From positions 8,723 through 72,722 of the forward strand of contig DAINRQ010000023.1 in NCBI GenBank assembly GCA_036741775.1: a stretch of DNA of 64,000 nucleotides, given 5' to 3'. The translations under genes were made by a program, and so were the position numbers. Below the pieces are notes generated by a model that was not told where the DNA came from, did no database searches, and saw only the letters and a program-made list of their open reading frames with translations. Below, in pieces: positions 10,401 through 18,496 of this stretch. Positions within the stretch are counted from its first letter, which is position 1, and every line of letters starts with the position of its first letter. This stretch comes from JAJKIV01 sp036741775 (GTDB lineage: Bacteria; Gemmatimonadota; Gemmatimonadetes; Gemmatimonadales; Gemmatimonadaceae).

Positions 10401-11098
10401 ACGTCGTGCAGCGATGCCCGCCACGCCGAGCCCTTCGCCCGCTGCCACACCGTGATACGGCGGCGATCGGGCGCAGAAATGGTCAACGCCACGCGCTCGC
10501 CACGGAGCACCGTGCTGGGCGCGCTCTGCAACGACATGGGCGCGAGCAACGTCCCGTTCCACGCCCGAACCGGATGGGCAATGGCCTGCCAGCCATCCGG
10601 CGTTGCGGACGAGCGCGTCGCCAGCAGAAGGACGCCTACGCCGCCGGCGGCCAGTGCCGTGCCGGCGCGCACGACCGCGCGTCGCGTCAGTGTGGGCGTG
10701 AGCGTGCGCCCGTGCGCGTTCTCGGCGAGGCGCCGCGCGACCTGCTCGGCGTTGTAGCGGCCGAGCGTGCCCTGATTCGCCACCTCGAGCGCACCGCGGA
10801 GCGCGCCTGCGCGCAGTGACTGCTCCCGTTCGACCTCGAACGCCAAGCCGGCACGCGACGCGTCACGCGACAGTCGCCTCCGCGTCCACCAGACGCCGCC
10901 CACGACCACTGCGGCCACGGCAATCCAGAAGACGAACGGCAGCACACGGGGGAGGTCGATCCATCGCGCCTGGCCGAAGAGAATCACCCCGGCGGCCAGC
11001 AGGATCGCCGCAACCCCGATCGCGGCGGCGCCGCCGGCGGCGGCGATGAGACGCGAGATCCGACCGCGCTCCCGATCGACGAGGTCGAGGACCGTCAT
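7418..11098 (-). CDS. DUF4175-type giant membrane/coiled-coil protein with Q-rich region
   Basis: A 1226-residue protein. N-terminal membrane helices lie at about 17-42 and 50-68, and another at about 148-162 (AGTALAAGGVGVLLLA). A periplasmic all-beta section follows (about 190-490; IEILSPGADTTVSAGDTVSL resembles an Ig-like repeat). After that comes a very long Gln/Glu/Ala/Arg coiled coil (about 500-760), a low-complexity QQQ/GQQ/PGQQQ stretch (about 773-886) and further coiled coil to a C-terminal folded tail (PPSWNDLRGLTPEERRLVLDYFKRINAEKP region). The layout matches DUF4175 proteins found beside DUF4159 genes, and often near MoxR/DUF58 genes, which I do not see here. ATGA coupling to the DUF4159 gene supports joint function in the envelope. 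Biochemical role unknown. Confidence 0.75.
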   Translation of the reverse strand: MTVLDLVDRERGRISRLIAAAGGAAAIGVAAILLAAGVILFGQARWIDLPRVLPFVFWIAVAAVVVGGVWWTRRRLSRDASRAGLAFEVEREQSLRAGALRGALEVANQGTLGRYNAEQVARRLAENAHGRTLTPTLTRRAVVRAGTALAAGGVGVLLLATRSSATPDGWQAIAHPVRAWNGTLLAPMSLQSAPSTVLRGERVALTISAPDRRRITVWQRAKGSAWRASLHDVRDGIARVRLAPMDADLSIFASDGRSVSDTASLQMVERPFIGDVSIRATFPAYLDRREETLPVGEAAQLPRGTTLAISGHSSTELAGVALARARDTLRLTTSGRSFTGRLTVVESGRYEWNAIGTGGPITEVPAALEIDVIPDSAPRIEILSPGADTTVSAGDTVSLSFLATDDHGLSSVQLRVWRKPDLGEALPETTRPLHSQPTSQWTGDAALSLPSLGVQAGETVHLVATAIDASPWRQRGSSRELVLRVPGMSEARANVRAAADSAVQRAQAAAAAQKTLQQRTAEAARARQRNTNQRNAEQNAGASKSGANSMSYESAQQAQALAKEQRELAERMQQLQQTAQQLEKQLKQTGALDEELQQRLQEAQKLLQEALTPELAEKLRQLEESAQKLSADDAQKALGDLAQQQRRLREQLEKSVEMLKRAALEGSMQTLKEEARDIAKEERALADSMTRARDQGQKQEAQKDARELADRSRDLARDMAELEKRLEREKAEPGARGVNEATEQAKESAEAMQRAARDQPPESRRSERAQQTPQGQQQNRQGAQQQPAQQQPGQQQAGQQQSPQQQAGQQQQQPGQQQPGQQQGERGQEQKAQQQNAQQQNAQGQQPGEKAQEQPGAQQQQGQQGQQGQKGQKGQQSQQGQQGDQGQQSGGQQAANEAADAMERAAQQLADARQQQIDAWKQELTSELDQSVQEMLQLSRQQESIEQKARQGAEKSSLQAEQSALQQGVQQAGRRLTEAGQKSSLLSARAQRSVTDAQRKVDQATRDLASSSRSEQAAGSMREASEALNQAAASLVRDRERAQNANSASGFEEMLEQLKDMAQQQGSLNSQTAELIPRPGAQLDQQGREQARQLGRQQREVASSLEEMSDNDRTGRAEELAKEARQLAHSLESGALDPNVIDRQQRLFRRMLDAGRTLERDEREDTGKREAKAASGIELFMPPNASSNGKAASRFAPPSWNDLRGLTPEERRLVLDYFKRINAEKP

Positions 11099-11781
11099 GC
11101 GGCGGGGCGGCTCGTCACCGCGTATACGAAGAGATTCACGCCCATGCGCAGCGCCGCCTCATGAAGCTCAGGGGGATCGTTATACGTGCCCGGGTCTTCC
11201 CACCCATTACCGAGATCGGCCTCGTAATCGTAGAAAACCGCGAGCCGATCACCGATGAAAATACCCAGGCCACGAGCCGGCTTGCCGTCGTGCTCGTGCA
11301 CTTTCGGCACACCGTTCGGGAAATCGTACACCAGATGATACACCGGGTGCGTCAGCGGGACGTCAACAAGTGGCCGATCCGGGAACACCTTGGCGATCTC
11401 GCGGCGGAAGTTCGCGTCGAGCCCATAGTTGTCGCTCACATGCAGGAACCCGCCGCGCAGCAGATACTCGCGCAGCCGTTCCACCTCGGCGTCACTGAGT
11501 CTCATGTCGCCGTGGCCGGTCGCGTGGAGAAAGGCATAGTCCCACAAGCGCTCATCGAGCAGCGTGACGCGCCCTTCCGTCTTTTCGACCCGCAGCGACG
11601 TGCGCTCGTTGATCGCCTGAATGAGGTTCGGCAAGCTCGACGGGTTACCATACCAGTCGCCGCCCTCGTACTGCAGACGGGCGATAGCGAGGCGCGGCCC
11701 GCTTTCGCGATGGGCCGCGCCAACGAGCGCGAGCGCAGTGATCGCCGCCAGCGACGCGGCCATGATGCGAGCGAGTTTCAT
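11095..11781 (-). CDS. DUF4159 domain-containing exported protein
   Basis: 228 residues. An N-terminal signal sequence (IMAASLAAITALALVGAAH) precedes a complete DUF4159 domain: RLQYEGGDWYGNPSSLPNLI, WDYAFLHATGHGDMRLSDAE, LREYLLRGGFLHVSDNYG and the DDxxG-like FYDYEADLGNGWEDP region. The domain has a glutamine-amidotransferase-like fold and its function is unknown. It overlaps rsmI upstream and the DUF4175 gene downstream by 4 bases each, so the three are translationally coupled. Confidence 0.88.
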   Translation of the reverse strand: MKLARIMAASLAAITALALVGAAHRESGPRLAIARLQYEGGDWYGNPSSLPNLIQAINERTSLRVEKTEGRVTLLDERLWDYAFLHATGHGDMRLSDAEVERLREYLLRGGFLHVSDNYGLDANFRREIAKVFPDRPLVDVPLTHPVYHLVYDFPNGVPKVHEHDGKPARGLGIFIGDRLAVFYDYEADLGNGWEDPGTYNDPPELHEAALRMGVNLFVYAVTSRPAA

Positions 11782-12611
11782 GCTTCGTGAGCGATTCGGT
11801 AAGCGAGATTGCGTGCGGCGCCGTCATCGCGGACGAGCACGGCGGCGACGTCGCGAGCGCTGAGCCCGGCGGCTCGTAGTTCCCGAGCACGCGTGCGCAG
11901 CTCCTCTTCCGCGACCGGTTGTGGCGTGGCCCCTTCGAGCACGATCACGACCTCCCCACGGGGCGCCGCTTCCTCGTAATACGCCCCGAGCTCGGCCACC
12001 GTTCCGCGGCGGATTTCCTCGAACTGTTTCGTCAACTCCCGGGCCACCACCGCCCTTCTCGACCCCGCGTCGTGCCGGGCGAGATCGGCCAGGGTCTGCG
12101 CGACCCGCGGCGGAGCCTCGTAGAGTACGGCCGTGTGTCGAAGCCCGCTGAGCTCGCGGAGCGCTTCGTCGCGCTCGCGTCCCTTGCGGGGAAGAAACCC
12201 GAAAAAGGTGAACCGAGTGGTACCGAGCCCCGAGGCCACCAGCGCGGCGAGCAACGCCGACGCGCCGGGCACCGGGACGACCGGCACACCGGCCTCGGCC
12301 GCCGTACTGACCACCCGCTCCCCCGGATCGGACAGGAGCGGCGTCCCGGCGTCGGAAATCAGCGCCACGTCGCGCCCATCGCGAAGACGAGCCATCGCCG
12401 TCGCAGTTGCACGCGCCTCGTTGTGTTCGTGGTACGGGATCGTTGACGTCTCGATGCCGTGATGGTCGAGCAGGATACGAGAATGACGTGTGTCTTCGGC
12501 CAGAATGAGATCGACACCCCGAAGGACCTCGATCGCTCGCAGCGTGATGTCTCGGAGATTCCCGATGGGCGTACTGACGATGTACAGCGTTCCTACCACT
12601 CGATCTCCCAC
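11778..12611 (-). CDS. rsmI: 16S rRNA (cytidine1402-2'-O)-methyltransferase RsmI
   Basis: 277 residues, the normal RsmI length, with family signatures GTLYIVSTPIGNLRDITLRA, LAEDTRHSRILLDHHGI, ISDAGTPLLSDPGERVV and FFGFLPRKGRERDEAL. It methylates the ribose 2'-O of C1402 in the decoding centre using SAM. The start lies inside the 3' end of the preceding gene (19-bp overlap), and its stop overlaps the DUF4159 start. Its presence at the head of an envelope-protein cluster is probably operon packing rather than a shared pathway. Confidence 0.95.
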   Translation of the reverse strand: MGDRVVGTLYIVSTPIGNLRDITLRAIEVLRGVDLILAEDTRHSRILLDHHGIETSTIPYHEHNEARATATAMARLRDGRDVALISDAGTPLLSDPGERVVSTAAEAGVPVVPVPGASALLAALVASGLGTTRFTFFGFLPRKGRERDEALRELSGLRHTAVLYEAPPRVAQTLADLARHDAGSRRAVVARELTKQFEEIRRGTVAELGAYYEEAAPRGEVVIVLEGATPQPVAEEELRTRARELRAAGLSARDVAAVLVRDDGAARNLAYRIAHEA

Positions 12612-13573
12612 GGCAACGCCGACAGATAGCCGGCGGCATGCAGCATGTGCCGCCGATCGCGTGCTGCCGTCTTGATCACTCTTGCTGCGGTCGTCTCATC
12701 GCCGTCGAGGGCTTCCCGCAGCGTGTCGGTCGTCCACGCGGCGATGGCGGCCGTGACCTCATCCTGTTCCTCGGCTGGGTCGTCCTGCTTTCCCTGCCCG
12801 CCTGCGAACGCATGGAGCGACGGGTGCCGCTCGACAAGCGCCGATCGGACACGCTCCCCAACCGCGGACGGGACAGGAACGCCAGCCGAGGCAAGCTCCG
12901 CATACAGACGGTCGATGAGCTCCCGGTACGCCGCGACCAGCCCCGGGGCCGCCTGCGAGGGCATGATGAGCGGTGCAGACCATCCCCGCACACGTACGCG
13001 TGGTCGCGGCGACGGCGGGCCGAACAGGCGTGAGAGCTGTTCCGTGCGTCCGGTGCCGAGGTCGTCCGTGAGGTACATCTGCTCGATCAGCCCTTCACGA
13101 AACACGAGATAGTTCGCGGTATCACGCGCGACCACCTCGACTACCCCTGTGAATTCGATGGTGCGGAGATGCGGGAACAGCTCGCGGGGGTCTGTGGCGG
13201 TGACGCCGTCCGGCCACGGCTGCGGATCGGTCGACAGCGTGTGGTACATACAGACGAGCTGGTCCGCGGATGCCTCATGAAAGCAGATCTCGCCGAACTC
13301 CGGTTCGGCGGGAACGCGAGCCATCGCGGCTGCTATCGAGATCCGCATTGTTGCGCGAGGCGTGAGGCTGAGGGCGTTCACCGGTTCGCCATCGCGGAGG
13401 AACAGCAGTACGAACTCGTCGGGGAGCCAGATCCCGACGTATCCAGCGACCCTGGCCGTACGGTCGCGCTTTGCGTCGCTAAGAAGGTTTCGGAGGTGAA
13501 CGTACGCGAGCTTCGTTCTCGCGAGGAGAACACGCCCGTGGGGGTACCGCAGCAGTGCGGCGTGAGCGGGCAT
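12593..13573 (-). CDS. Conserved hypothetical protein
   Basis: 326 residues with no signal peptide or membrane helix. The N-terminal ~180 residues look like a mixed alpha/beta domain (YVGIWLPDEFVLLFLRDGEP, TIEFTGVVEVVARDTANYLV). The C-terminal half is helical with an acidic Gln/Glu/Asp linker (GGQGKQDDPAEEQDEV). I do not recognise the family. It is the first gene of the run leading into rsmI and overlaps it by 19 bp. No good ribosome-binding site precedes the ATG at 13571-13573, where a short GGGATA-type repeat sits instead. Confidence 0.6.
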   Translation of the reverse strand: MPAHAALLRYPHGRVLLARTKLAYVHLRNLLSDAKRDRTARVAGYVGIWLPDEFVLLFLRDGEPVNALSLTPRATMRISIAAAMARVPAEPEFGEICFHEASADQLVCMYHTLSTDPQPWPDGVTATDPRELFPHLRTIEFTGVVEVVARDTANYLVFREGLIEQMYLTDDLGTGRTEQLSRLFGPPSPRPRVRVRGWSAPLIMPSQAAPGLVAAYRELIDRLYAELASAGVPVPSAVGERVRSALVERHPSLHAFAGGQGKQDDPAEEQDEVTAAIAAWTTDTLREALDGDETTAARVIKTAARDRRHMLHAAGYLSALPWEIEW

Positions 13574-13598
13574 GAATAGGGATAGGGATGTAAAGGAA

Positions 13599-13627
13599 AC
13601 GCCGGAGAGCGTGAACCTCTCCGGCGT
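13599..13627 (-). terminator. Rho-independent-like terminator after trxA
   Basis: An 11-bp perfect stem (13599-13609 with 13617-13627) encloses a 7-base loop. Read on the minus strand, the stem is followed by a moderately T-rich TTTCCTTTA. It sits between the trxA stop and the next gene, so it probably ends the trxA transcript. Confidence 0.6.
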
Positions 13628-13675
13628 AACTTGGCCCTGGTGGCGTAGGCCCGCAATCGGTTTGCCCTACGGCGC

Positions 13676-14002
13676 TTAGGCCGCGTGCTGCTTGAACTTC
13701 ATCTCGAGCGCCGGCTTCGGTACCGCGCCAATCACCTGGTCGACCAGCTTACCGTTCTTGAAGAACAGCACGGCCGGAATCGACCGAACGTTGAAGCGCG
13801 TCGCCGTCCGGATGTTCGAGTCCACGTCGAGCTTCGCCACCTTCGCCCTCCCCTGGTATTCGACAGCGAGCTGGTCCAGAATCGGAGCGATCATTCGGCA
13901 GGGGCCGCACCAAGTGGCCCAGAAGTCGACCACGGCCAGACCGTCGTGCTTCTCGATCTCCTGCTCGAAGTCGGCGTCCGTTACCGCTACCGCATTCGCC
14001 AT
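13676..14002 (-). CDS. trxA: Thioredoxin
   Basis: 108 residues, the typical thioredoxin size, with the active site WATWCGPCRMIAP and the cis-proline region RSIPAVLFFKNGK. It reduces protein disulfides in the cytoplasm using electrons from thioredoxin reductase. The ATG at 14000-14002 is chosen because an excellent ribosome-binding site (AGGGAGGAAAG on the minus strand) lies directly upstream; a longer frame to 14095 has no homology. The gene is monocistronic: divergent from mce, with a hairpin after its stop. One copy of the iterated CCTAACG motif overlaps its leader. Confidence 0.96.
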   Translation of the reverse strand: MANAVAVTDADFEQEIEKHDGLAVVDFWATWCGPCRMIAPILDQLAVEYQGRAKVAKLDVDSNIRTATRFNVRSIPAVLFFKNGKLVDQVIGAVPKPALEMKFKQHAA

Positions 14003-14088
14003 ATGTCTTTCCTCCCTAACGGTCGGGCTTCGCCCCACCACGAATCGGATTAAGTTCTCGCGCTCCCTTGGCCAGGTGAGCCACGAGC

Positions 14089-14496
14089 ATGCCAAACGCC
14101 CGTCGAGGAACGCGTCTCGCCCATATCGGCATTGCGGTCCGCTCTCTCGATCAGATCCTGCCGTTCTACCGCGACATCCTGGACATGCCGGAGGTCCCGC
14201 TGGACGACGCCGACGGCGCCCGCATCGCCGGACTGTCGGCCGGTGAGCCGCTCGTCGAGCTCCTCGAAGCCGAGGTGCCCGACTCGCCGATCGCGCGGTT
14301 CGTCGAGAAACGCGGCCCCGGGATCCACCACCTGTGCTTTGCGGTCGAGGACCTGGATGCCGCGCTCGAGCGATGCCGATCCGCCGGCATCCGTCTCATC
14401 GACGAGACCCCTCGGGTCGGTGCGGAGAAGAAACGCATCGCGTTCCTACATCCATCGTCGACCGGAGGCGTTCTTGTCGAGCTTTCGGAATACTAA
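14089..14496 (+). CDS. mce: Methylmalonyl-CoA epimerase (VOC superfamily)
   Basis: 135 residues. Paired VOC beta-alpha-beta modules are visible (HIGIAVRSLDQILPFYRDIL and GIHHLCFAVEDLDAALER), with metal ligands expected at His12 (AHIGIAV), the HHL histidine and the C-terminal Glu of GGVLVELSEY. It interconverts (R)- and (S)-methylmalonyl-CoA, linking propionyl-CoA to succinyl-CoA. It is divergent from trxA (86 bp apart) and convergent with the downstream lipoprotein gene. Confidence 0.92.
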   Translation: MPNARRGTRLAHIGIAVRSLDQILPFYRDILDMPEVPLDDADGARIAGLSAGEPLVELLEAEVPDSPIARFVEKRGPGIHHLCFAVEDLDAALERCRSAGIRLIDETPRVGAEKKRIAFLHPSSTGGVLVELSEY

Positions 14497-14532
14497 TTCA
14501 GCTCGGGTCGTTTTCGTTCCGATGTGTTTTCG

Positions 14533-14553
14533 GCGGCTCCGCGCCGGAGCCGC
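14533..14553. terminator. GC hairpin between convergent mce and lipoprotein genes
   Basis: A perfect 9-bp stem (14533-14541 with 14545-14553) has a 3-base loop and abuts the lipoprotein gene stop. No U-tract follows in either direction, so intrinsic termination is uncertain. Confidence 0.4.
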
Positions 14554-15012
14554 TCAGCGGGATCGGCAGAGCGCGGTGACTGCCGCGAAGTCCGCGTCTT
14601 CCACGTACCACCGATCCGACGGTCCTTTGACCGTGGTGAAGCGTGGCGTCTTGGTCACCGCGCCCTTCGTGAGCTCCACGCGGAGAACTCGTTTCCCACT
14701 CTCACCCGGAAGCTCGTCGAGGATGCGGTGCCGATCGCTGTCGTAGCACCCCTGCATCACGATCAGGCGCTTTTCGAGCTCGCTGCGCTCGAACTGGTCG
14801 CGAGCGGGACCCTTCTCGGTCCCCCAGGCCACGGCCATTTCCTGGAGGTCCTGACTCTTGGCGGCGCCGAGGAATCGTTCGACAGCCTGACGCGGGGCGA
14901 CAGCACCAGGCAAGTTCGCCGGGGCAGCCGCGGAAGGAGACGTACTCGGCGCCGGCGTCGAGGATGATCGGCAAGCGGCCAGGGTAAACAGCAGCAGGAT
15001 CGTTCGCTTCAC
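14554..15012 (-). CDS. Putative lipoprotein, function unknown
   Basis: About 152 residues from a GTG at 15010-15012. The start is placed there because it gives a clean lipoprotein signal (VKRTILLLFTLAAC, lipobox LAAC with Cys14) followed by a Ser/Pro/Ala linker. The mature domain (about 45-152) is small and mixed alpha/beta (AVERFLGAAKSQDLQEMAVAWG; RVLRVELTKG; DRWYVEDADFAAVTALC) and may adopt an NTF2-like fold, but I cannot name a family. Divergent from pdxJ, with 31 bp between the two starts. Confidence 0.7.
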   Translation of the reverse strand: MKRTILLLFTLAACRSSSTPAPSTSPSAAAPANLPGAVAPRQAVERFLGAAKSQDLQEMAVAWGTEKGPARDQFERSELEKRLIVMQGCYDSDRHRILDELPGESGKRVLRVELTKGAVTKTPRFTTVKGPSDRWYVEDADFAAVTALCRSR

Positions 15013-15043
15013 GGGACTCTCTCTCTTCGCGCAACCGCGTGCA

Positions 15044-15787
15044 ATGGTGGCTCGGTCCAGCATGTACCAGCGACTTTACATTAACATCGACCACATCGCG
15101 ACGCTTCGCCAGGCGAGGCGCACGGTGGAGCCGGATCCCGTTCTCGCGGCCACCGAATGCGAGAACGCGGGGGCCGACGGAATCACCGCGCACCTCCGCG
15201 AGGATCGCCGCCACATTCAGGACCGCGACGTGGAGCGTTTGGCAACCACGGTGCGGACAGTGCTCAACCTCGAGATGGCCTGCACCGCCGAGATGCTCGC
15301 GATCGCCGAGCGGGTACGCCCGTACCAGGTGACGTTCGTGCCGGAGCGACGCGAGGAAGTCACGACCGAGGGCGGCCTCGATGTCTCCCGTGACCCGTTG
15401 GGTCTCCGAGCGGCAATTGACCGACTGGCGGTCGCCGGCATTCGTACGAGCCTGTTCATCGACCCCGACCGGGAGGCCGTGAGCCGCTCCCGCGATCTCG
15501 GCGCCGTCGCGATCGAGTTGCATACGGGGAGGTATGCACATGCCGCGGCTGACCCAGCGCCGCTCCGCGCACTGCAGGCGGCGGCGGTGCTCGGGAGCGA
15601 GCTCGGACTGGCCGTGCACGCGGGGCATGGCCTGACCGTTGGGAACGTCGGCCCGGTGGCGGCGATTCCGGAGATCGAGGAGCTCAACATCGGCCATTCG
15701 ATCGTCAGCCGAGCGGTTTTCGTCGGCATCGGCGAGGCCGTGCGCGAAATGCGTGCAGTCATGGATGTTGCGCGGACCCGAGGGTAG
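15044..15787 (+). CDS. pdxJ: Pyridoxine 5'-phosphate synthase
   Basis: 247 residues with the PdxJ hallmarks YINIDHIATLRQARR, AGADGITAHLREDRRHI, VTFVPERREEVTTEGGLDV, IELHTGRYA, HAGHGLTVGNV and ELNIGHSIVSRAVFVG. It condenses 1-deoxy-xylulose-5-phosphate with 3-amino-2-oxopropyl phosphate to make pyridoxine phosphate, so this organism uses the DXP-dependent vitamin B6 route. The true start may be the internal ATG at 15062 (MYQRLYINIDH). The next gene follows by about 50 bp. Confidence 0.96.
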   Translation: MVARSSMYQRLYINIDHIATLRQARRTVEPDPVLAATECENAGADGITAHLREDRRHIQDRDVERLATTVRTVLNLEMACTAEMLAIAERVRPYQVTFVPERREEVTTEGGLDVSRDPLGLRAAIDRLAVAGIRTSLFIDPDREAVSRSRDLGAVAIELHTGRYAHAAADPAPLRALQAAAVLGSELGLAVHAGHGLTVGNVGPVAAIPEIEELNIGHSIVSRAVFVGIGEAVREMRAVMDVARTRG

Positions 15788-15841
15788 ACCGTCATTGGGC
15801 ATGCGGCTTAACTTCGAGCGAACTCCATGGCGGGAGCGGGA

Positions 15842-17476
15842 ATGAGCGCGGCGGGTGGACTCCTGGACTTCTACATCCTCGAGGCGAGCGAGTACGTCGA
15901 CCAGCTCGACGCGCTCGTCGGCTCGGCGACGCAGGCGGCGCCGGAGTCCGGCCCCTTCATTACCGCGTCGCGTGCGCTCCGCGGTAGCTCCACCATGGCG
16001 AAGCTGCTTCGCATGGCGGAGCTCGCGGGCTCGGTCGAGCGGATTGGCCGCGGGCTGCGCGACGGCTCCGTACAATGGTCCTCGGAACTCCGGGCCGCTG
16101 TGGTGGCAGCCATTGATGACCTCCGGATTCTCCTGCGGGCCGTGCGCACGTGGGGGGCGGCCGAAGAGCAACGGGCCATCGCGCGCATCGCGGAACTGCG
16201 CCGATTCGTGCCCGAGAGCATTCCGCTGCCCAACACCCCGATCACCGGCGCGATCAGCCCGACGTTCTTCGCGTCCGAGGTCGAAGGAGTCGCGTCGGCG
16301 CTGACGAGCTTCCTCGCCAACCCGCGCGAGCGTCGATCGCTCGACGAGGCGTTAGGGCGCGTCCGCGCACTGCGCGGCATCACGGCTCTCAAGGACCTGC
16401 CTCCCCTCGCCGACGTCGCCGACGCCATCGAGCACGGCGCGAGGACCGGGACCGGGGAGGGGCGTACGTTCACCCAGCAACACGCGACGCTCTTTGATGC
16501 GGCGGCGCACGTCCTTCGCCGCGCCTCGCGCGAGTTGCGCGCTGCGGGACGACCGGACGCCTCGGCGCCGGAGGTGCAGCGCTTCGCGCTCGCTGCCTCC
16601 GCACTTCAGCAGCACACGCGTGATGACGAGCCGGTCGTGCCGGTGAGCCGCCTCTTCTTCGCCGACGAGGGGCCGCACATCGTGTCGCGAGCGGAGCGTC
16701 CGCACACGACGCTGGAGCGGCGCTTCCGCGCGGAAGTCGTCGCGCACGCCGAGCATCTCCGGAAGCTGATCGCCGACGCCCGCGCGGCGGCAACACAGGC
16801 GGGACGCGACCGCGCCGCGCACGAGCTGCGGTCGGCCTTGCGGACGCTCCGCGCGACGATCGACAGCTTCGGGCATGCCGATATCGCGCGCTTCTTCGGA
16901 GCCGCGGCGGCGGACGCGAACGTGCTGGATCCCATGCTACTCTCGTCGGTGGACGCGGCGGCGACGCTCCTCGCGTCGTCGCGGCTCGCGCCAGCCGAGC
17001 TGGCGTCTCGCCTCGCGGAGCTCTCGCGCGGGCACACGGTGGACCGGGCGATCGGCGCGGGGTTCGGGCCGCTCGACCAGCCGCGCGCCCCGTCGCCCGT
17101 CACGGCGAGCGCTGTCCCGACACCACGGGTCGGACGGGCCGTCACGCCGCCGGCGTCGAGTGCCGTTAGGCGGACGCCCGGCCGCGGCGAGATCGCGGTG
17201 GCGCGCAAGACACCGCTCACCCCCAGCGGCCCGGAGCTCCACCAGTTCCTCCAGACCGGGATCGCCGGATTCACGTCGCTCGACGAGACACCCCTTGCCC
17301 CGCCCGCCCCACTCGACGACGCGACGGTCGTCTCCATCGACGACCTCGTGTACCGCGGCCGCGCCGCGCTCGAGCGTGCGATCGAGGTGCGCGACGAGAT
17401 CCGACTCTCGGGACGTACCAGTGACGAGGCGCTCGCCGAGCTGTTCGACCTGCTCGATCTCGCCGCTACCGACTGA
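15842..17476 (+). CDS. Multi-Hpt-like protein with degenerate phosphotransfer motifs
   Basis: About 544 residues, cytoplasmic and helical. Three segments resemble Hpt four-helix modules: ASRALRGSSTMAKL (~residue 44), RVRALRGITALKDLPPLADVADAIE (~175) and AHELRSALRTLRATIDSFG (~327). In the first two, the position normally held by the phosphorylated His (HxLKGS) is Arg; the third keeps a His but lacks the Gly. A low-complexity Pro/Ala linker follows, then a conserved-looking C-terminal segment (DATVVSIDDLVYRGRAALERAIEVRDEIRL). No CheA kinase or receiver domain is present. The ATG at 15842 is preferred over 15827 because GGGAGCGGGA sits just before it. It may be a scaffold derived from a chemotaxis-like kinase. 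Confidence 0.6.
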   Translation: MSAAGGLLDFYILEASEYVDQLDALVGSATQAAPESGPFITASRALRGSSTMAKLLRMAELAGSVERIGRGLRDGSVQWSSELRAAVVAAIDDLRILLRAVRTWGAAEEQRAIARIAELRRFVPESIPLPNTPITGAISPTFFASEVEGVASALTSFLANPRERRSLDEALGRVRALRGITALKDLPPLADVADAIEHGARTGTGEGRTFTQQHATLFDAAAHVLRRASRELRAAGRPDASAPEVQRFALAASALQQHTRDDEPVVPVSRLFFADEGPHIVSRAERPHTTLERRFRAEVVAHAEHLRKLIADARAAATQAGRDRAAHELRSALRTLRATIDSFGHADIARFFGAAAADANVLDPMLLSSVDAAATLLASSRLAPAELASRLAELSRGHTVDRAIGAGFGPLDQPRAPSPVTASAVPTPRVGRAVTPPASSAVRRTPGRGEIAVARKTPLTPSGPELHQFLQTGIAGFTSLDETPLAPPAPLDDATVVSIDDLVYRGRAALERAIEVRDEIRLSGRTSDEALAELFDLLDLAATD

Positions 17477-17482
17477 CCCTGC

Positions 17483-18496
17483 ATGCGCCTGAACTGGAAG
17501 AGCGCACTCGGCATCGTGCTGAGTGCCGGGCTCCTCGTGTGGACGCTCAAGGACGAATCGCTGTCCGAGATCTGGCACGTCATCTCGCAGTCGAACATCC
17601 CGCTGCTCCTCCTCGCGACGGCGCTCGCGACGTCGATCTTCCCGCTCCGAGCCATTCGCTGGCGCGTCATTCTCGCCCCGACGGCATCGAACCTGTCGCT
17701 CGGCGCCCTCTGGCGATCGACTGCCATTGGCATGATGGTGAACAACGTGTACCCGGCGCGGCTCGGTGAGATCGCGCGGGCGTATGCGTTGACGCGCGAG
17801 ACGAATCGCGTTGGGTTCACGAGCGCCATCGCGTCGCTCGCGGTGGACCGCGTCTTCGACTCGGTCGTGCTCATGTTGCTGCTGGTGAGCGCCATGTGGT
17901 CGCCGTCGTTTCCTTCGGATGCGACGATCGGTGGCCAGCCCATTCAGCGGGGCGCCGCGCTGTTCGCGGCCGGCGCGGTTGGCCTGTTCGTGATTCTGTA
18001 CGCCATCGTGTTTTTCCCCGAGCGGCTCGTCGCACTGTTCGTCGCGGTCGTCGGGCGCGTCTTCCCTCGTTTCGTGGAGAAGGGGAGCGACATCATCCGG
18101 GCGTTCTCGCGGGGGCTTGGCGTGCTGCGGAGTCCCCGCCGCTTCCTCGAGGTGTTTCTCTGGGCGCTCGTGCACTGGCTCGTGAACGGACTCGCGTTCT
18201 GGGTCGCGTTCAAGGCCCTCGACATTGAGGTGCCGTTCAGCGCCGCGAACTTCCTGCAGGGGCTGATCGCGATCAGCGTCGCGCTGCCGTCGTCGCCCGG
18301 ATTCTTCGGGGTCTTCGAAGCAGCGGCGAAGATCGGGCTCGCCATTTACGGCGTTCCGAGCGGCCAGGCGGTCAGCTGGGCGATCGGCTTTCACATCCTG
18401 ACGTTCATTCCGATCACGCTGTTCGGGATCTACTACTTCGCCCGACTCGGCCTGCACTTCAGCGACTTCAGAAAGCCGGCTGACTCGCCCGCATGA
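17483..18496 (+). CDS. Flippase-like / lysylphosphatidylglycerol synthase TM-region family protein
   Basis: 337 residues with about eight hydrophobic segments (e.g. SALGIVLSAGLLVWTLK, IPLLLLATALATSIFPLRAI, AVGLFVILYAIVFFPERLVALFVAVV, GFHILTFIPITLFGIYYFA). The family motifs RAIRWRVIL and MVNNVYPARLGEIARAYAL match the UPF0104/AglD flippase-like domain. Such proteins are inner-membrane transporters or lipid-modification partners, substrate unknown. It begins 6 bp after the preceding gene, and its stop overlaps the ispE start by 4 bases. Confidence 0.85.
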   Translation: MRLNWKSALGIVLSAGLLVWTLKDESLSEIWHVISQSNIPLLLLATALATSIFPLRAIRWRVILAPTASNLSLGALWRSTAIGMMVNNVYPARLGEIARAYALTRETNRVGFTSAIASLAVDRVFDSVVLMLLLVSAMWSPSFPSDATIGGQPIQRGAALFAAGAVGLFVILYAIVFFPERLVALFVAVVGRVFPRFVEKGSDIIRAFSRGLGVLRSPRRFLEVFLWALVHWLVNGLAFWVAFKALDIEVPFSAANFLQGLIAISVALPSSPGFFGVFEAAAKIGLAIYGVPSGQAVSWAIGFHILTFIPITLFGIYYFARLGLHFSDFRKPADSPA

